Part shown: positions 49,696 through 60,741 of the stretch, one piece after another
Layout: each line of letters opens with the position of its first letter
Position numbering within the stretch: position 1 is the first letter of the stretch
Assembly: GCA_016859345.1 (NCBI GenBank)
Contig: CM029126.1
Location: 15,121,027 to 15,185,026 of the forward strand
Source of the DNA: Istiophorus platypterus
Lineage: Eukaryota; Chordata; Actinopteri; Istiophoriformes; Istiophoridae
Direction: 5' to 3'
Length of the DNA: 64,000 nt
Translations under genes and position numbers: made by a program
The notes under the pieces: generated by a model
Told to the model about the DNA's origin: nothing
The model's database searches: none
What the model saw: the letters and a program-made list of their open reading frames with translations, nothing else

Positions 49696-50070
49696 TATTT
49701 GTACTGCTATCTTTGTGAGGACACTCATTGAAAATGCATTCTTTAGGAACGCTTAACCCCAACCCTCACCCTACCCAATCCCCAGCCCCCAGATGTGGTC
49801 GAATTAAACTTTTATCACTCTCTGAAAATAGACTACTTATAACGTATATATATTTTTTTTTTACTGTATAGTTTCTGTTTTGCATGCAATTTCAATACAA
49901 CGCAATGTATGTTATCTATATAAGAAAAGAAGTATAAAATAGAAATAGTAAAAATGCCTCCATGTTTTCAGCAAAATGAAAGATAACGTAACAAAAAATG
50001 TAACAAAGAACTCGTATAATTAGGAGAAAGTTGTTATATTTTATCACATAAAGCAAGTCATTTAGTACTG
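44341..50070. other. aplp1-zbtb32 intergenic region
   Basis: AT-rich sequence without recognisable genes. It contains a CA/GA repeat (about 46138-46175), a (CA)n tract at about 49660-49690 and a G-run at 49537-49547. The 133-codon minus-strand frame at 45096-45497 shows no domain or exon signals. Confidence 0.65.
49660..49690. repeat. (CA)n microsatellite
   Basis: About 15 CA units after AAAACACACA. Confidence 0.9.
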
Positions 50071-50091
50071 TCATCATTGAACCAATGAGCG

Positions 50092-50253
50092 ATAGATAAG
50101 TTGAAGAGGAGGGACTGAAAGTTAAAAGAGGAAATCACCCTGTCCCACTGCAAAACCTGTATTCAGACAGATATGTCACTTTACAAGTATCTTCACAGCC
50201 ATGATGCAAGGTAGCTTGTCACTCTCTAGGGAGGATATTCAATAAACACTCGG
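50092..50253 (+). promoter_or_regulatory. zbtb32: candidate zbtb32 promoter and noncoding first exon
   Basis: A CCAAT box (50092-50096, GAACCAATGAGCG) lies about 160 bases upstream of a strong splice donor, CTCGG|GTAAGTG after 50253. The only coding-side acceptor before the BTB exon ends at 53058, so an upstream 5'UTR exon is required somewhere. This is a plausible site, not a proven one. Confidence 0.3.
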
Positions 50254-51223
50254 GTAAGTGTCTGATTCACACAGCTTGCTGCTTGTCAATTTTTCGAGAC
50301 TGAAAACCACAAGAAGATGAACTTTAACAATGCTCACCTTTGGTCTCTTTAGCTGTATTTTCTTTGATCTACTGTGTGCCGTTTTTGATCCTCTATTGCT
50401 CATTGAGACTATTAGATCTGCCTTTTCTCTTGTGTCTCCAGTCTTTTACACGTGAGCTGTGGGGAGGATGGCTTTAAGTTCATGTCCTGTCAAAGGATGT
50501 GTAAACTGACATATGCATGCATGGTTTTCCCCTGTGTATGCATTGAGATAGTACTATGACTGCAAGGAGCTCAAAGACCCGCTAACTATGTCACAACTCT
50601 GCAAAAGCGCATTGTAGATCAGAAGAGTATCAGGGGGAATTTGATTATTGCACAAGCTAGTTTATGACGAAATCCAATGTGTTCTTATGATTTAAAAATA
50701 TAGGAAAGGTAAGCAAGGAGCTGAAACAAAATAGAGCAGAATACAATACAAAATAGGAATTGACATAAAAGCCAGCAGGCTCAGGAGAGCACAATTACAT
50801 GCATTATTTCAATACATAACTACAAATTAGAGAGCTAATGTGTCAGGTGCTTCACATCAATGAGAATATGAAGACAGCTGCAATATTTGAAAGTACACTC
50901 TACTAAACACTTGAAACTAAAGTGCATGGATTGACACATCACTCTTCACTAATATACAGCAACATTTCTGAACTGTGTCTGCAAATAAAAAAAGAACATC
51001 CCTATGGTACCCCTATAGGTTTGTATGTTACACAACAACACACGGCACTGTTTTAAATGTGTCAGTAAAATGTCCATGCACATAAAATAATGTTATTAAC
51101 CAAAGTTGCTTTAAAGTTTTTATCATAAAATGCATTATAGAAAATCAAAATTCAACCCACTAAAGTACAATTGTTATAGTACAGCTGCTATGACTACTAA
51201 TACGCAACTATATATTATCATTA

Positions 51224-51308
<85 letters not shown>

Positions 51309-53058
51309 CAGTGTGTAAAAGTAAAGTCATATGAATTAAAATGACTCTACAAATGCATAACTGTCTATTGTACGGAAGTCATTTTAATTGAACATAAAAA
51401 AAAATCCATGGATATTACACATTTAAATCATCATTTGTGACACTGGCCTCATTTATTTGATGTAATATATATGCATAATACAAAAACTGTGATCGGGCAG
51501 TGAAAATACTGTAAGTGACAAAATTCATAGTGACAAAATCAGGTCTACATTAGCTATAGTATGTTCATGTACGCAGACGATAGGCTTCTCTGTACTCATG
51601 CATGCTTGAATTTTTAATTTCGCTATGTGTTCTCAACATCGTGCACTCAGTATTGGCTTTTTTTAAAAATTAATAGATAAACACTAAACCAAAACTTTAA
51701 CTTATCAAATAGAGGAACTGGCTCTCTCCTTCTGATACTGAAGCTACTCTACGGCCTTTTTCACTCGTACTGCTATGTGCTGTACTGCCTATGTACAGTA
51801 TATAACTAAATATTTAATACAATTAAAACGTATCTAATATTTTTAAGGATACGTAAAATAATTCAGGATTTGAATTCATGCTCAAATTGGTGCAACATTT
51901 TTCATTAACTTTAATCAATCAATTTGACAGGCAATAGAGAGCAAGAGCAAGATTTTGAGACTGCACAAAAGGGCATGTTCATTTCAAACAATTCCAGTAA
52001 CTAGAGACAACCAAATGTCATTTCGTTTCACATCTACTTTCCATTTACAGTTACGACCGAGGACTGAATTGGGTTGTGCAAAAAAAACAAACAACCGACG
52101 ACTTAACTCTGTAGTTCACAGTTTTTATGACCTCTGCTGCAGTAACCGACCACACTATGTATAATCGTAAAAGTTCATAATAGGCTTCAGATTGTGTGAA
52201 GATGACAACCTTGGATGCATCCAGTCCTTTCAACATATAACAACAGCATTTTCATCCATATACTCTTGATTTTAGGTGTAAAATTCAACATATTTCTGTA
52301 ACATACTCAAATATTAACATATTCCACCCCTGCACAGACTTGCATTTGATGTTTATGGTGTCCAAATACAGTCTTATTTTTGTTGATGTTCAAACTTCAC
52401 TCATGTTTACTCATGTGTACAGTCATTAGTCATGGTTTCATTTACTGCTAGGGCTTTGCGGCTTCAGAGTGTGTATTGGAGCACTGAATATCAAAGCTTT
52501 CACCAAGCAGTATACATTTCCAAACATCAACCAAACATTCAGACACAATATCAGACAATTCTGTGATTGAGGAAAGTTTTTCTGCAGGTTTGAGTGTCTA
52601 CTCAAAATAAATTGTGTACATCTTGCTGTTTGTGATGTATGTATACTGAATGTATAAATTGTTGAGTGGGTTGTTTACTTTAAATGAAAATATATGTGGT
52701 GTATTGCAAAGTAGTTGAAAATCAAATTCACTGTTACACCAACTTGTCACAATATAAACAAATGATGATATCTCCTTGGCTGTATTTTGCCCCCTCAACT
52801 CTCACTCTGTATTGTGCTGTCGGGAAAGGGTGGAAAAAAACAGTACAAACCCCAAAGAAAGATTTCATCACTTAATCACAAGCCAATTCCTGCTGTTGAT
52901 TTGAAAAGTGATTTTCCTACTTGCAATCTATCATCAGAAATGCCATATGCGTGGTAACAAGCCAGCAAATAAATGGAACTAATTTATACCAAGATGTGGG
53001 CATAATCTAAAGGGATCTCACTTTTGATTTTTTTTTTCCTTTGGCTTTCTCTTCTCAG
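50254..53058 (+). other. zbtb32 5' intron or upstream region
   Basis: AT-rich, no coding signal. Includes the compound trinucleotide repeat at 51223-51308. Confidence 0.5.
51223..51308. repeat. compound trinucleotide repeat (TTA)n (GTA)n
   Basis: TTA units to about 51259, then about 16 uninterrupted AGT/GTA units to 51308. The switch needs one base change per unit. Confidence 0.95.
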
Positions 53059-53089
53059 ACTTTTGATAGTATATCTACAAACTTCAGAA

Positions 53090-54114
53090 ATGATACGGAT
53101 CAACAACACCCAATATTTCCACTTCCTGAAGCAGGCGGACGCTCTGCGTCGCTCTGGGTCACTCTGTGATGCCATTATCTCGGTAAAGAGTCATACATTC
53201 AGGGCTCATCGGCTAGTGCTGGCCTGTGCTAGCAGAAGACTGGCACAGCAGCTAGCCCAAGGTGACACAGACTGCCCAGTCCAATGCACTCTGGAGTATT
53301 TCTCACCACGCACCTTCCAGCAGGTCCTGGACTTTACCTATACCCAGGCTCTTGAGGTGTCTGTGGAAGACCTGTACCTGCTGCTTAGAGCTGCTCAGCT
53401 CTTAGAGATGCAACCCCTGGAAGACCAGTGCCGGAAACACCTGGATACCCTTGACTACAGAGCCAGGGATGACAACAAAAGGGGAGAAATCACAGATGTC
53501 AAAAAAGAAAAAGAAAAAGAAAGTGCAAAGGAGATGGATCGAAAGAAAAAAAGAAGTCCAGCTCTAGAGGAAAAACTCCAAAAGACTTCTTCGACAAGGG
53601 AGGAAGCAAGCAACAGCATTGTCACAGAAAACCTTTCACCCCCTAATTCTCCTAAAAACCACAACAGCTCACCATCCCCAAGAAAGAAGTCCAGACTTTC
53701 CCCTTTCTCATCAACACCCTACAACAGAGACAGTGTTATTACCAGGCCTGCCACCAGCATTTCCTCTTTTTCCTCCCCCTGGACTTTTCCCGCAAACATG
53801 TGGAACTCTATGACCACCCTGACGCGAATAGCAGAAAACTATTCAAACTTCATTGCAGCACAACCTCTTCAGTCCCCAAATCAGTCCTCTGTAGCACACC
53901 CATTCTCACTCTCCACTCCCCACATGTTCCCCTTACTGGGCCCCCATTTTCAAAACCCAGTTCACAACTCTGTAATGGGCTACTCAAACTTTTATCCACA
54001 TTATACACAAAACCTTTACTCTGGATCTACAGGGATGGGAAGCGTTATCAAGCAAGGCCTGTTAAAAAGAAAAAAACCTAGCCAGAGAGTATTTAGCGGG
54101 GCTGCTGAGCCGAG
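53090..54114 (+). CDS. zbtb32: zbtb32 coding exon 1: BTB domain and linker
   Basis: Exon probably begins at 53059 after TTTCTCTTCTCAG; ATG at 53090. Donor CCGAG|GTAAGT, phase 2. 341 codons. The linker carries basic clusters (KEKEKE, RKKKR) that could serve nuclear import. Confidence 0.92.
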
Positions 54115-57100
54115 GTAAGTCAGCACTTGGACATGATTTTGAAAAGTTTGATTTTTTTTATTTTCAGTCATTGACTCCCTATTTTTCCTCTCACAGTCAT
54201 TTAGAAGCATCTAATTTGCTCAACTGTTCCCTTGCAACAGCTACAGTACCTGAGTCACTGCTGTTTTGGTAGATGTGTGTGATCAACCCCCCTGCACTTT
54301 CCAACTAGAGCGGTTTCACCTGTTAACCCTTCACTGCCCGTCCTAGTCAGTCAAACTCTTTTTATAATCCTAGGTTTCAAACCAAGAGAGAAAAAGACAT
54401 ACCACTTAATTTCCCTTTAATCTAAATATAAGTTGGGGGGGGGGTTGTTTTTTTGTTTTTTATATTATAATTTGCTCCACTTCTGAATAAATTTACCAAT
54501 ATCCTTTAGTGGTACTAAATAATGTGAAAAAAACATTTGACTTTGTTTCTGATTGATTTTACCTCTGTTTTCAAGTGTATGCATATTGTACATTTTTCTT
54601 CACATTGTAACTAAACAGTGCATGAAGGGGAACCCCCCCAATTTCTCCCTTTCTTTGCAAAATTCAAGATTTTTCCACCCACTGAAACCCAGTTTCATTG
54701 TTTAGATTGGTCACATTTGCATCGCAAGAAACTGTTCAAAAAATTTATGGTTCATGTTTGGTGAAAAAACTAGCTATTCTTCAGTGTGACCTCATTATCC
54801 TGTTCGTTCTACTCTGACAATATACAAAAGTAAAATGAGCTTTTACCTTGAAAAAACACTATAAATATCTTGTGGCTGGGGATGGAGAGGAAGGAAAGGG
54901 TGTTTAAGGATGTAATTGTGATAAGACATAGTGTTGTAAAATATATGCAGACTGACATGTTTTCCATGTGATACTTTAAAACTTTTACTTGTATATTTCT
55001 TCAGTGAAATACCTCATTGTAACAGATATGATATTATACTGTTGCATCAGAAAATAATTTCTTTTCTACAGTTTCACTCAAGTGCCCAAAGCCAGCGTGG
55101 AGATGGTTAAAGACTGCGAACACTGTGATACTCGTCTCCTTGATAATCCAATGCTGCGGGAGTCAGCCTCCACACCATCAGGTATTTATATGATCAATAG
55201 GACAAACAGAACACTTACTGTTTTGTTTTGTTTTTTTTTGGGGGGGGGGGTGTTAATGGTCACATTACAGCGGTTATTCTGCATAGAAACTCATCAATAT
55301 AACCAAACGGTAAGATAGTTCTTGTCGTGACCCCTAACCTCGGCAGACTCAGGATACTTAGCTACGCAATGGAAAGTGATAAAGAGAGTTGTGGTTTTTT
55401 AGAGCATGGTGCAGCAGGAGCAGTAATGTGGTTACTAGATACAGCTTGATACATGCAGTACAGTATGTACTGCATCAAAACAGCGGTTTGTCCTATGCCA
55501 AAAATCATACATATGGATTTTTTAGAATACATTCTTAGAATATGAATGTAAGTCACTGCGATAACACAAAAATAAGCTAACCAGAAGTTGCATGTGTCAT
55601 GTGCTTGCGTGGGTGTGTGTGCACGTATATGTGAGCTTATGTGTGTATGTGTGTAAGATCGTTGTACAATTGAGCAGATAAACACATTTTATCTACCCCT
55701 GCTTAATGGAACATTATGTTCGTACATCACGAGATTACACTAAGACCATGCTTTACAAAAGTATTACTGTGCAACAAAAGTATTATTGCACAAGAGCAAC
55801 CGATGTAATAAATTTAATAAATTCTAATGCATAAATACATAAAATTTCTGTTCAGGGTTGCTATTGGATTTTTCATTATACTTTCCTTTTCCTTTGCTGA
55901 AATTATATTAGTGTATTTTTGATTTAAATTATCTATATTATTATCTCTATAAGATGTTAGATATTTTTTAATGAGAACTGAAGAGAAATATTGGACAGGA
56001 AACATGCTAATGACAGAAGGTCTAAGTTGAGTGGTGAGTGTTCAATTGTTGTGGTTTATTCTTTCAATTTCCCCTACTACAGTACACGCTCCTCTTTTTT
56101 CAGCATCCTGTCTATACTTTGTCTTTACTATACTAAGTTTTACTCAAGAAACCCCCCCCCCCCCCAAAATATATATGGTACTTAAAGGCTTTGAGGTAGC
56201 TACTTTAACCTCAAAATCACACCTCTGTATTTTTAAAACATCTAAGACACATATATACAGAAACATGTGTGCAGAGTGACAGGAAAGTAACCCTATACAA
56301 AATTAATTTATTGTCTTGCAACAGGGTGCAGACCAAAAAAGGCCTGTGCCTCTTAAAGGTGATCAAACTGAATATCCTATTAATATATTATTTTGAAGCT
56401 CCTGCACTAAACTGCAGGTTTTCTTTTAATAACTGAACAAATCAAGGAGGTCAGAGAGCATTATAACTGCCACTGTTGACTGTAGCATGATTGAAAAACA
56501 GTACTTTTACAAATGATTTATGGCTGACACAAATGATTAGCGATATCATTGATCAATCTGCCTATTATTCAGTCAAGGTTTAGTATATGAAATGTTAGAA
56601 AAAAAATGTTAAAAAAATAACAAAGATAGTAAACTGAAAAGCAGAAAAGCATCACACTGGAGAAGCTTGAACTATGGATTTAAATTTTTAGGGATTTAAA
56701 TTTAAAGTAAAATTCTGTCAACTGACTAATCAGTTAATGTCATCATTGCACCTCTAAAATTATTTGCCTTCGCTTTACTGCAAGAACCTGGTCATAGAGC
56801 TCATTGCATTTTAAAGTGGATATCTATAAAGACTTAAGTAAACATGTGAATGTTGCAATGGGCCTCTTTGCCCACCACTATGTTCACACATTCACCTGTT
56901 TTTCCCCCATCTTGTTTTTTCCACAGGTGAGTCCTCTGCAGGGTGTCAGTTCTGCAGAAGAGGAAATGTGGTACGGCATCAACCACAATCCAATCAACAA
57001 GACAATAGAGGAGAAAAACCCTACCAGTGCCAACACTGCCCCAAAAAGTTCAGTCTGAAACATCAACTGGACACTCACCACCGGGTTCACACCGGTAAGC

Positions 57101-58673
57101 ACATGCTTAACTATTCGTTCTGAATTTTCCTAGTCAAGAAGAAATCTAATTTTCAACATTACACGTTAGGATCTAAGGCTATATGTACCCAATATAATAG
57201 CTTAAAATGTGAAGGGATTTTAAATATTCAGTACATTTCTTTGTGTCCAAATTCCAGTTAAGAAAGTGAAGTGAAATACTGTGGGCAAAAAGCATTTGTG
57301 CACTTTATCGGATTTTAAAAAAAATTAAGATACTAGGACAGTAGAATTGGTCTGAGGCTGCCTAAATTAACGGATTTATCTATCATACAGATAAGAGACA
57401 TTAGCTCTTAGCGCAGAGATTTAAATTTTTTTTTTAAAGTACTCTTTCTTTTTGGAGCTGATATTTTCTTTTTTGTGTTTATTTTTTATTAAAAATTTTT
57501 TTATAGTATACAGTGGGGCTGTGCCAACACTTTTGCGTGTTTAACCAGGAAACACATAATGCTGACTGTTTTTGTTTTGAGTTTTGACCATCTTTTAGGC
57601 AGGTGATGGTGTGAAACTCACTTTAGAGAAATTTGAACTTGCAGACCTGACATTCGCATGCAATAGAAAATCCATCGAACAATCAGTAAATGTCACGTCT
57701 TCTTTGACTGCTATAAAAGCCACATTATTTCTGTACAGTAATGCAATTTAGAACTTCAAGCAAGCAAGCCCTTAAAACTGTAGTACCATGCAACAGTAAA
57801 ATTAAATCAACTGTGACAGATTATCTATGTCAACCAATTTTATCTGCCTGCTAAAATGTATGTAAACAGAAACCAGTGGACAGATTATTACAAAGTGTGT
57901 TAAAACTGTGATGTTTAAATGTTTAAAAATGTTTAGCTCACAAGATATTTTTTTTGGAAATTGGTTTAATCAGCCAGAACCATAGTAACGGTGTTAAACA
58001 CAGGTCTTCAATATAGGAATAGAAGACATAGATAGAAATATTAACCCAGCATTTATGATGAGCTCTAATTCTAAAAATTTTTTCAGAGCAACTGTGATTT
58101 TTCCTGTAATCTAAAATCTGAACATTAATTTTTCCTAAGGCTGAAAGTTGCAAACATTACATTCAGTGTAACTTATATTTAGACTCTTTCTCTGTCTTTC
58201 ACACAGATGTTCAAACCCACTGTTTGATAGGATTTGCTCTCGAGTTTAAACGTTACTTTTTACTTAGTATTAAAATAATAAATATTGTTAAAACTACATA
58301 CTCACATCCATTCCCACTTAATTACTTTGATTTTTGTTGAGAATGATAGTTGATATCAGTCTATCTATTTTGCTTTTAAATTGACCGTACAATCATAGAG
58401 GAGATCTCACTCAATGCAACGTACTTGTAAGTTGTTCACAACTGTTTTGATGAGGATCTCGATGATTTGCAAACGATGTGGCAAGAGATTTATTGGCTTT
58501 TTTTGTTAAAAAAGACAGAGAGAGAGAGAGAAAGAATAAATTAAAAAAAAAAGAGGCTGCATTAATTGTATTCATATAATAAAGCATTATTAATTGAACA
58601 CACCTCTACCCCCTGCCATTGTCGCCCCCCAACGCACACACACGCACACACACACACACACACGCACACACAC

Positions 58674-58760
<87 letters not shown>

Positions 58761-58995
58761 TCAAGGAGAGAAACCCTTCGAGTGTCGTCTCTGCGGTCAG
58801 CGCTCTCGGGACTACTCGGCCATGATCAAGCACCTGCGGACGCACGGCGGCGCGGCGCCCTACCAGTGCACCGTGTGCCTGGAGTTCTGCAGCAGCCTGG
58901 TCGCCATGCAGAGACACATCAAGAGCCACTCGGTGCAGGACTTCCCCCCCGAGTGGACCATCAACAGCACCTACCTGTACACCTCCCACATGTGA
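53090..58995 (+). CDS. zbtb32: BTB/three-zinc-finger repressor (4 coding exons, 510 aa)
   Basis: Nuclear transcription repressor of the ZBTB family; mammalian ZBTB32 (ROG/FAZF/PLZP) restrains lymphocyte activation. Coding exons: 53090-54114, 55072-55181, 56927-57094 and 58766-58995, giving 1533 nt in frame. BTB domain at about residues 20-120 (LCDAIISVKSHTFRAHRLVL, then FTYTQALEV). A Lys/Glu-rich then Ser/Pro-rich linker runs to about 340. Three C2H2 fingers follow at 411-433, 439-461 and 467-489, with an HTGEKP linker between fingers 1 and 2. Fingers and tail match human ZBTB32 closely: FSLKHQ, QRSRDYSAM.KHLRTHG and the C-terminal PPEWTINSTYLY. The start is the first Met after the acceptor CTTCTCAG at 53058; the longer open frame from 53024 lies in the intron. 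Neighbouring aplp1 and igflr1 also sit near ZBTB32 in human 19q13.12. Confidence 0.92.
54115..55071 (+). other. zbtb32 intron A
   Basis: 957-base AT-rich intron with a G-run at 54435-54444. Nothing else recognised. Confidence 0.75.
55072..55181 (+). CDS. zbtb32: zbtb32 coding exon 2
   Basis: Acceptor TTTCTACAG|TTTC, donor TCAG|GTATTT, phase 1. Encodes a linker containing a lone CEHC pair (no paired histidines). Confidence 0.85.
55182..56926 (+). other. zbtb32 intron B
   Basis: 1.7 kb AT-rich intron with homopolymers at 55240-55250 (G) and 56152-56165 (C). No gene seen. Confidence 0.75.
56927..57094 (+). CDS. zbtb32: zbtb32 coding exon 3: zinc finger 1
   Basis: Acceptor TTTTCCACAG|GTGAG, donor ACCG|GTAAGC, phase 1 inside the HTG|EKP linker. 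Finger C413-x2-C416-x12-H429-x3-H433, preceded by a lone CQFC pair (C385, C388). Confidence 0.92.
57095..58765 (+). other. zbtb32 intron C
   Basis: 1.67 kb intron whose last 130 bases are a (CA)n microsatellite running into the acceptor. No other element recognised. Confidence 0.75.
58636..58757. repeat. (CA)n microsatellite abutting a splice acceptor
   Basis: Nearly pure CA with five CGCA interruptions, ending eight bases before the final zbtb32 exon. Confidence 0.95.
58766..58995 (+). CDS. zbtb32: zbtb32 coding exon 4: zinc fingers 2-3 and C-terminus
   Basis: Acceptor CACTCTTCAAG|GAGAG. Fingers C441/C444/H457/H461 and C469/C472/H485/H489, then the conserved PPEWTINSTYLYTSHM tail and TGA. 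The exon is markedly GC-rich compared with the rest of the gene. Confidence 0.93.
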
Positions 58996-60272
58996 CCCGC
59001 TTTAGCTCCCGCCCCTCACGTCTGAGTCGAGCGTCCGTTTCTCCGCAGGGTGGGTCCCCGGTGATACTTTCAAAAGCCAGCCGGGTCCTTTACCAGCTCC
59101 CAGCCCTGACTCGGGGTCATGATAATAACACACGAGAGGCACGGAACGGGGGCTGTCACGGCTGTAGCAATAACTTCCATAAAAACTGAGACTGTTTTCT
59201 GTGCTCGCATTCAGAACTTGAGAACAGAGAAACGCAGCACTAATTTCCAAGTACGTGTCAGAAAAAAAAAAAAATGTATTGATAGTGTCAACAGTTTTAA
59301 CATAGGGCCGTGTTCATGCATTAAGGCTACATCAACAGCTCATTCTCATTTAATGATGCAGGCATCCTCCCTCTCACTTTGGAGATCACCTGATATCTCG
59401 TGTAAGCCTTGCAGGTTTTACCTAGGTTTATAGCGCCCTCGCGGGGGCAGCCATTGTAACGATCATTTTTAGCTGTAATGGTGCCAAAAAAGAGAATACC
59501 ACGTCAGGTGGGACCAGCGGTGGAGACATCACATTTGCAGCAGGGCAGTGGGATTTTTTTTTTTTTTTTTAAATGAATTACTGAATCATATAAACAGTCA
59601 TTCATTGATCCAGATTTAATCAGAAAACTGCGATATCCATACGTGCTATCATGTATTCCCTCTTCAGTTAGAATTCAAATGAATCTAGTGACTTTGTTCT
59701 AGTTCTTAGGGATTTTACTCTCAGAGAAAAGCAGTAAGAGGTTTGGTAGAGGAGTAAGTGTTTTGATTAGCATCGTGCCGCAAGCCTTGGCACTGCTTGG
59801 GAGCCAAATTCCACATCTGGTGATATTATAAATTTTACTGCCTGTAGGAATGTTATGGTTGAGTAAAAATATCACAGCTCATGTATCTGCTGATGATGGA
59901 TGTACGGGCCTAGAGGAGAACAAAAGAGCTTTTGTAGCTATATATGTCTAGCTAGGGACAAGAAATAGTCCAGCATAATCTTATTTTCTTTTTCTCCATT
60001 TATGGATTTGCTGCAGCAGTCCTCATATTTATGTACAGTAATCAGCATGTAACTATGTACTTCCTTCCATTGAAGGAGCTTTCAGTCGAGCTTTCAGGCC
60101 TGTTTCCACTGAAAGCTATTAGTTGAATTGTGCAGCATAATCTTAAAATGTGTGGGGTATAAAGTAAATAATAAATGTTTAACTCCGCTTTCATTTATAG
60201 GCTTTAGTTAATCAATATTGCATGTTTTAGACAATTAATGCATCTTGGTAATTCTTTGTAATTTGTACAGAT

Positions 60273-60278
60273 AATAAA
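60273..60278 (+). terminator. candidate zbtb32 polyadenylation signal (proximal)
   Basis: AATAAA in CAGATAATAAAAGGTGTAAA, followed within 30 bases by T/G-richer sequence. Confidence 0.4.
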
Positions 60279-60735
60279 AGGTGTAAATGTTTAAGGAAGT
60301 CCCAGGGGAATAGTGGGCATCTGACCAAATCAAATCCTAAGAAATAATGAAATAGTTTTTAGATATTAAGGGATTGAGAGATTATTTAAAGATGTTACAA
60401 TTTCTATCATATATACACTGTCCAAATGTTAGTCATTAACTGCACAATCACTGGAGCCCAACAACTAATCACCTTAATTGAGAGTGTGGAGAGCATAAAG
60501 TGGATGTGCCTTTTGTAAGAGTATGATATGTGTTGTTTTATATGAAACCATTTTCCTCCTTTCTTTCACAGACTGAAAATTTGATAACCCTCAAGAGTCC
60601 TTTTTAATTGCACTGGCCCTGCAGCAATGTAATATTGTGATTAATTTTTGTTTGTTTGTGTATGTGGTATTATGTATGTAGTGCCAAGGAGATGCATGTG
60701 AAGTTGGATAGGAAGTGTGAATTATACGAGAAATT

Positions 60736-60741
60736 AATAAA
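60736..60741 (+). terminator. candidate zbtb32 polyadenylation signal (distal)
   Basis: AATAAA in AATTAATAAATGTCCGG, followed by TGACTTTTGTGTCTA, a GU-rich element of the kind found after cleavage sites. Confidence 0.4.

Larger units (their letters stand above)
58996..60741 (+). other. zbtb32: zbtb32 3'UTR (extent approximate)
   Basis: GC-rich for the first 150 bases, then AT-rich, with no further open exon. It ends at one of two polyadenylation hexamers, 60273-60278 or 60736-60741. Confidence 0.45.

Noticed and set aside
53024..53089. Upstream ATG giving a hydrophobic extension to the BTB protein
   Set aside because: Spans the T-rich tract and acceptor CTTCTCAG. A nuclear BTB protein does not start with a membrane-like segment.
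57500..57560. TACAGTGGGGCTGTGCC as a Tc1/mariner end
   Set aside because: Only a short likeness; no matching inverted partner or transposase was found.
58562..58765. Long His-Thr or Cys-Val frames before the last zbtb32 exon
   Set aside because: Microsatellite translation. Coding starts at 58766, as shown by the HTG|EKP junction.
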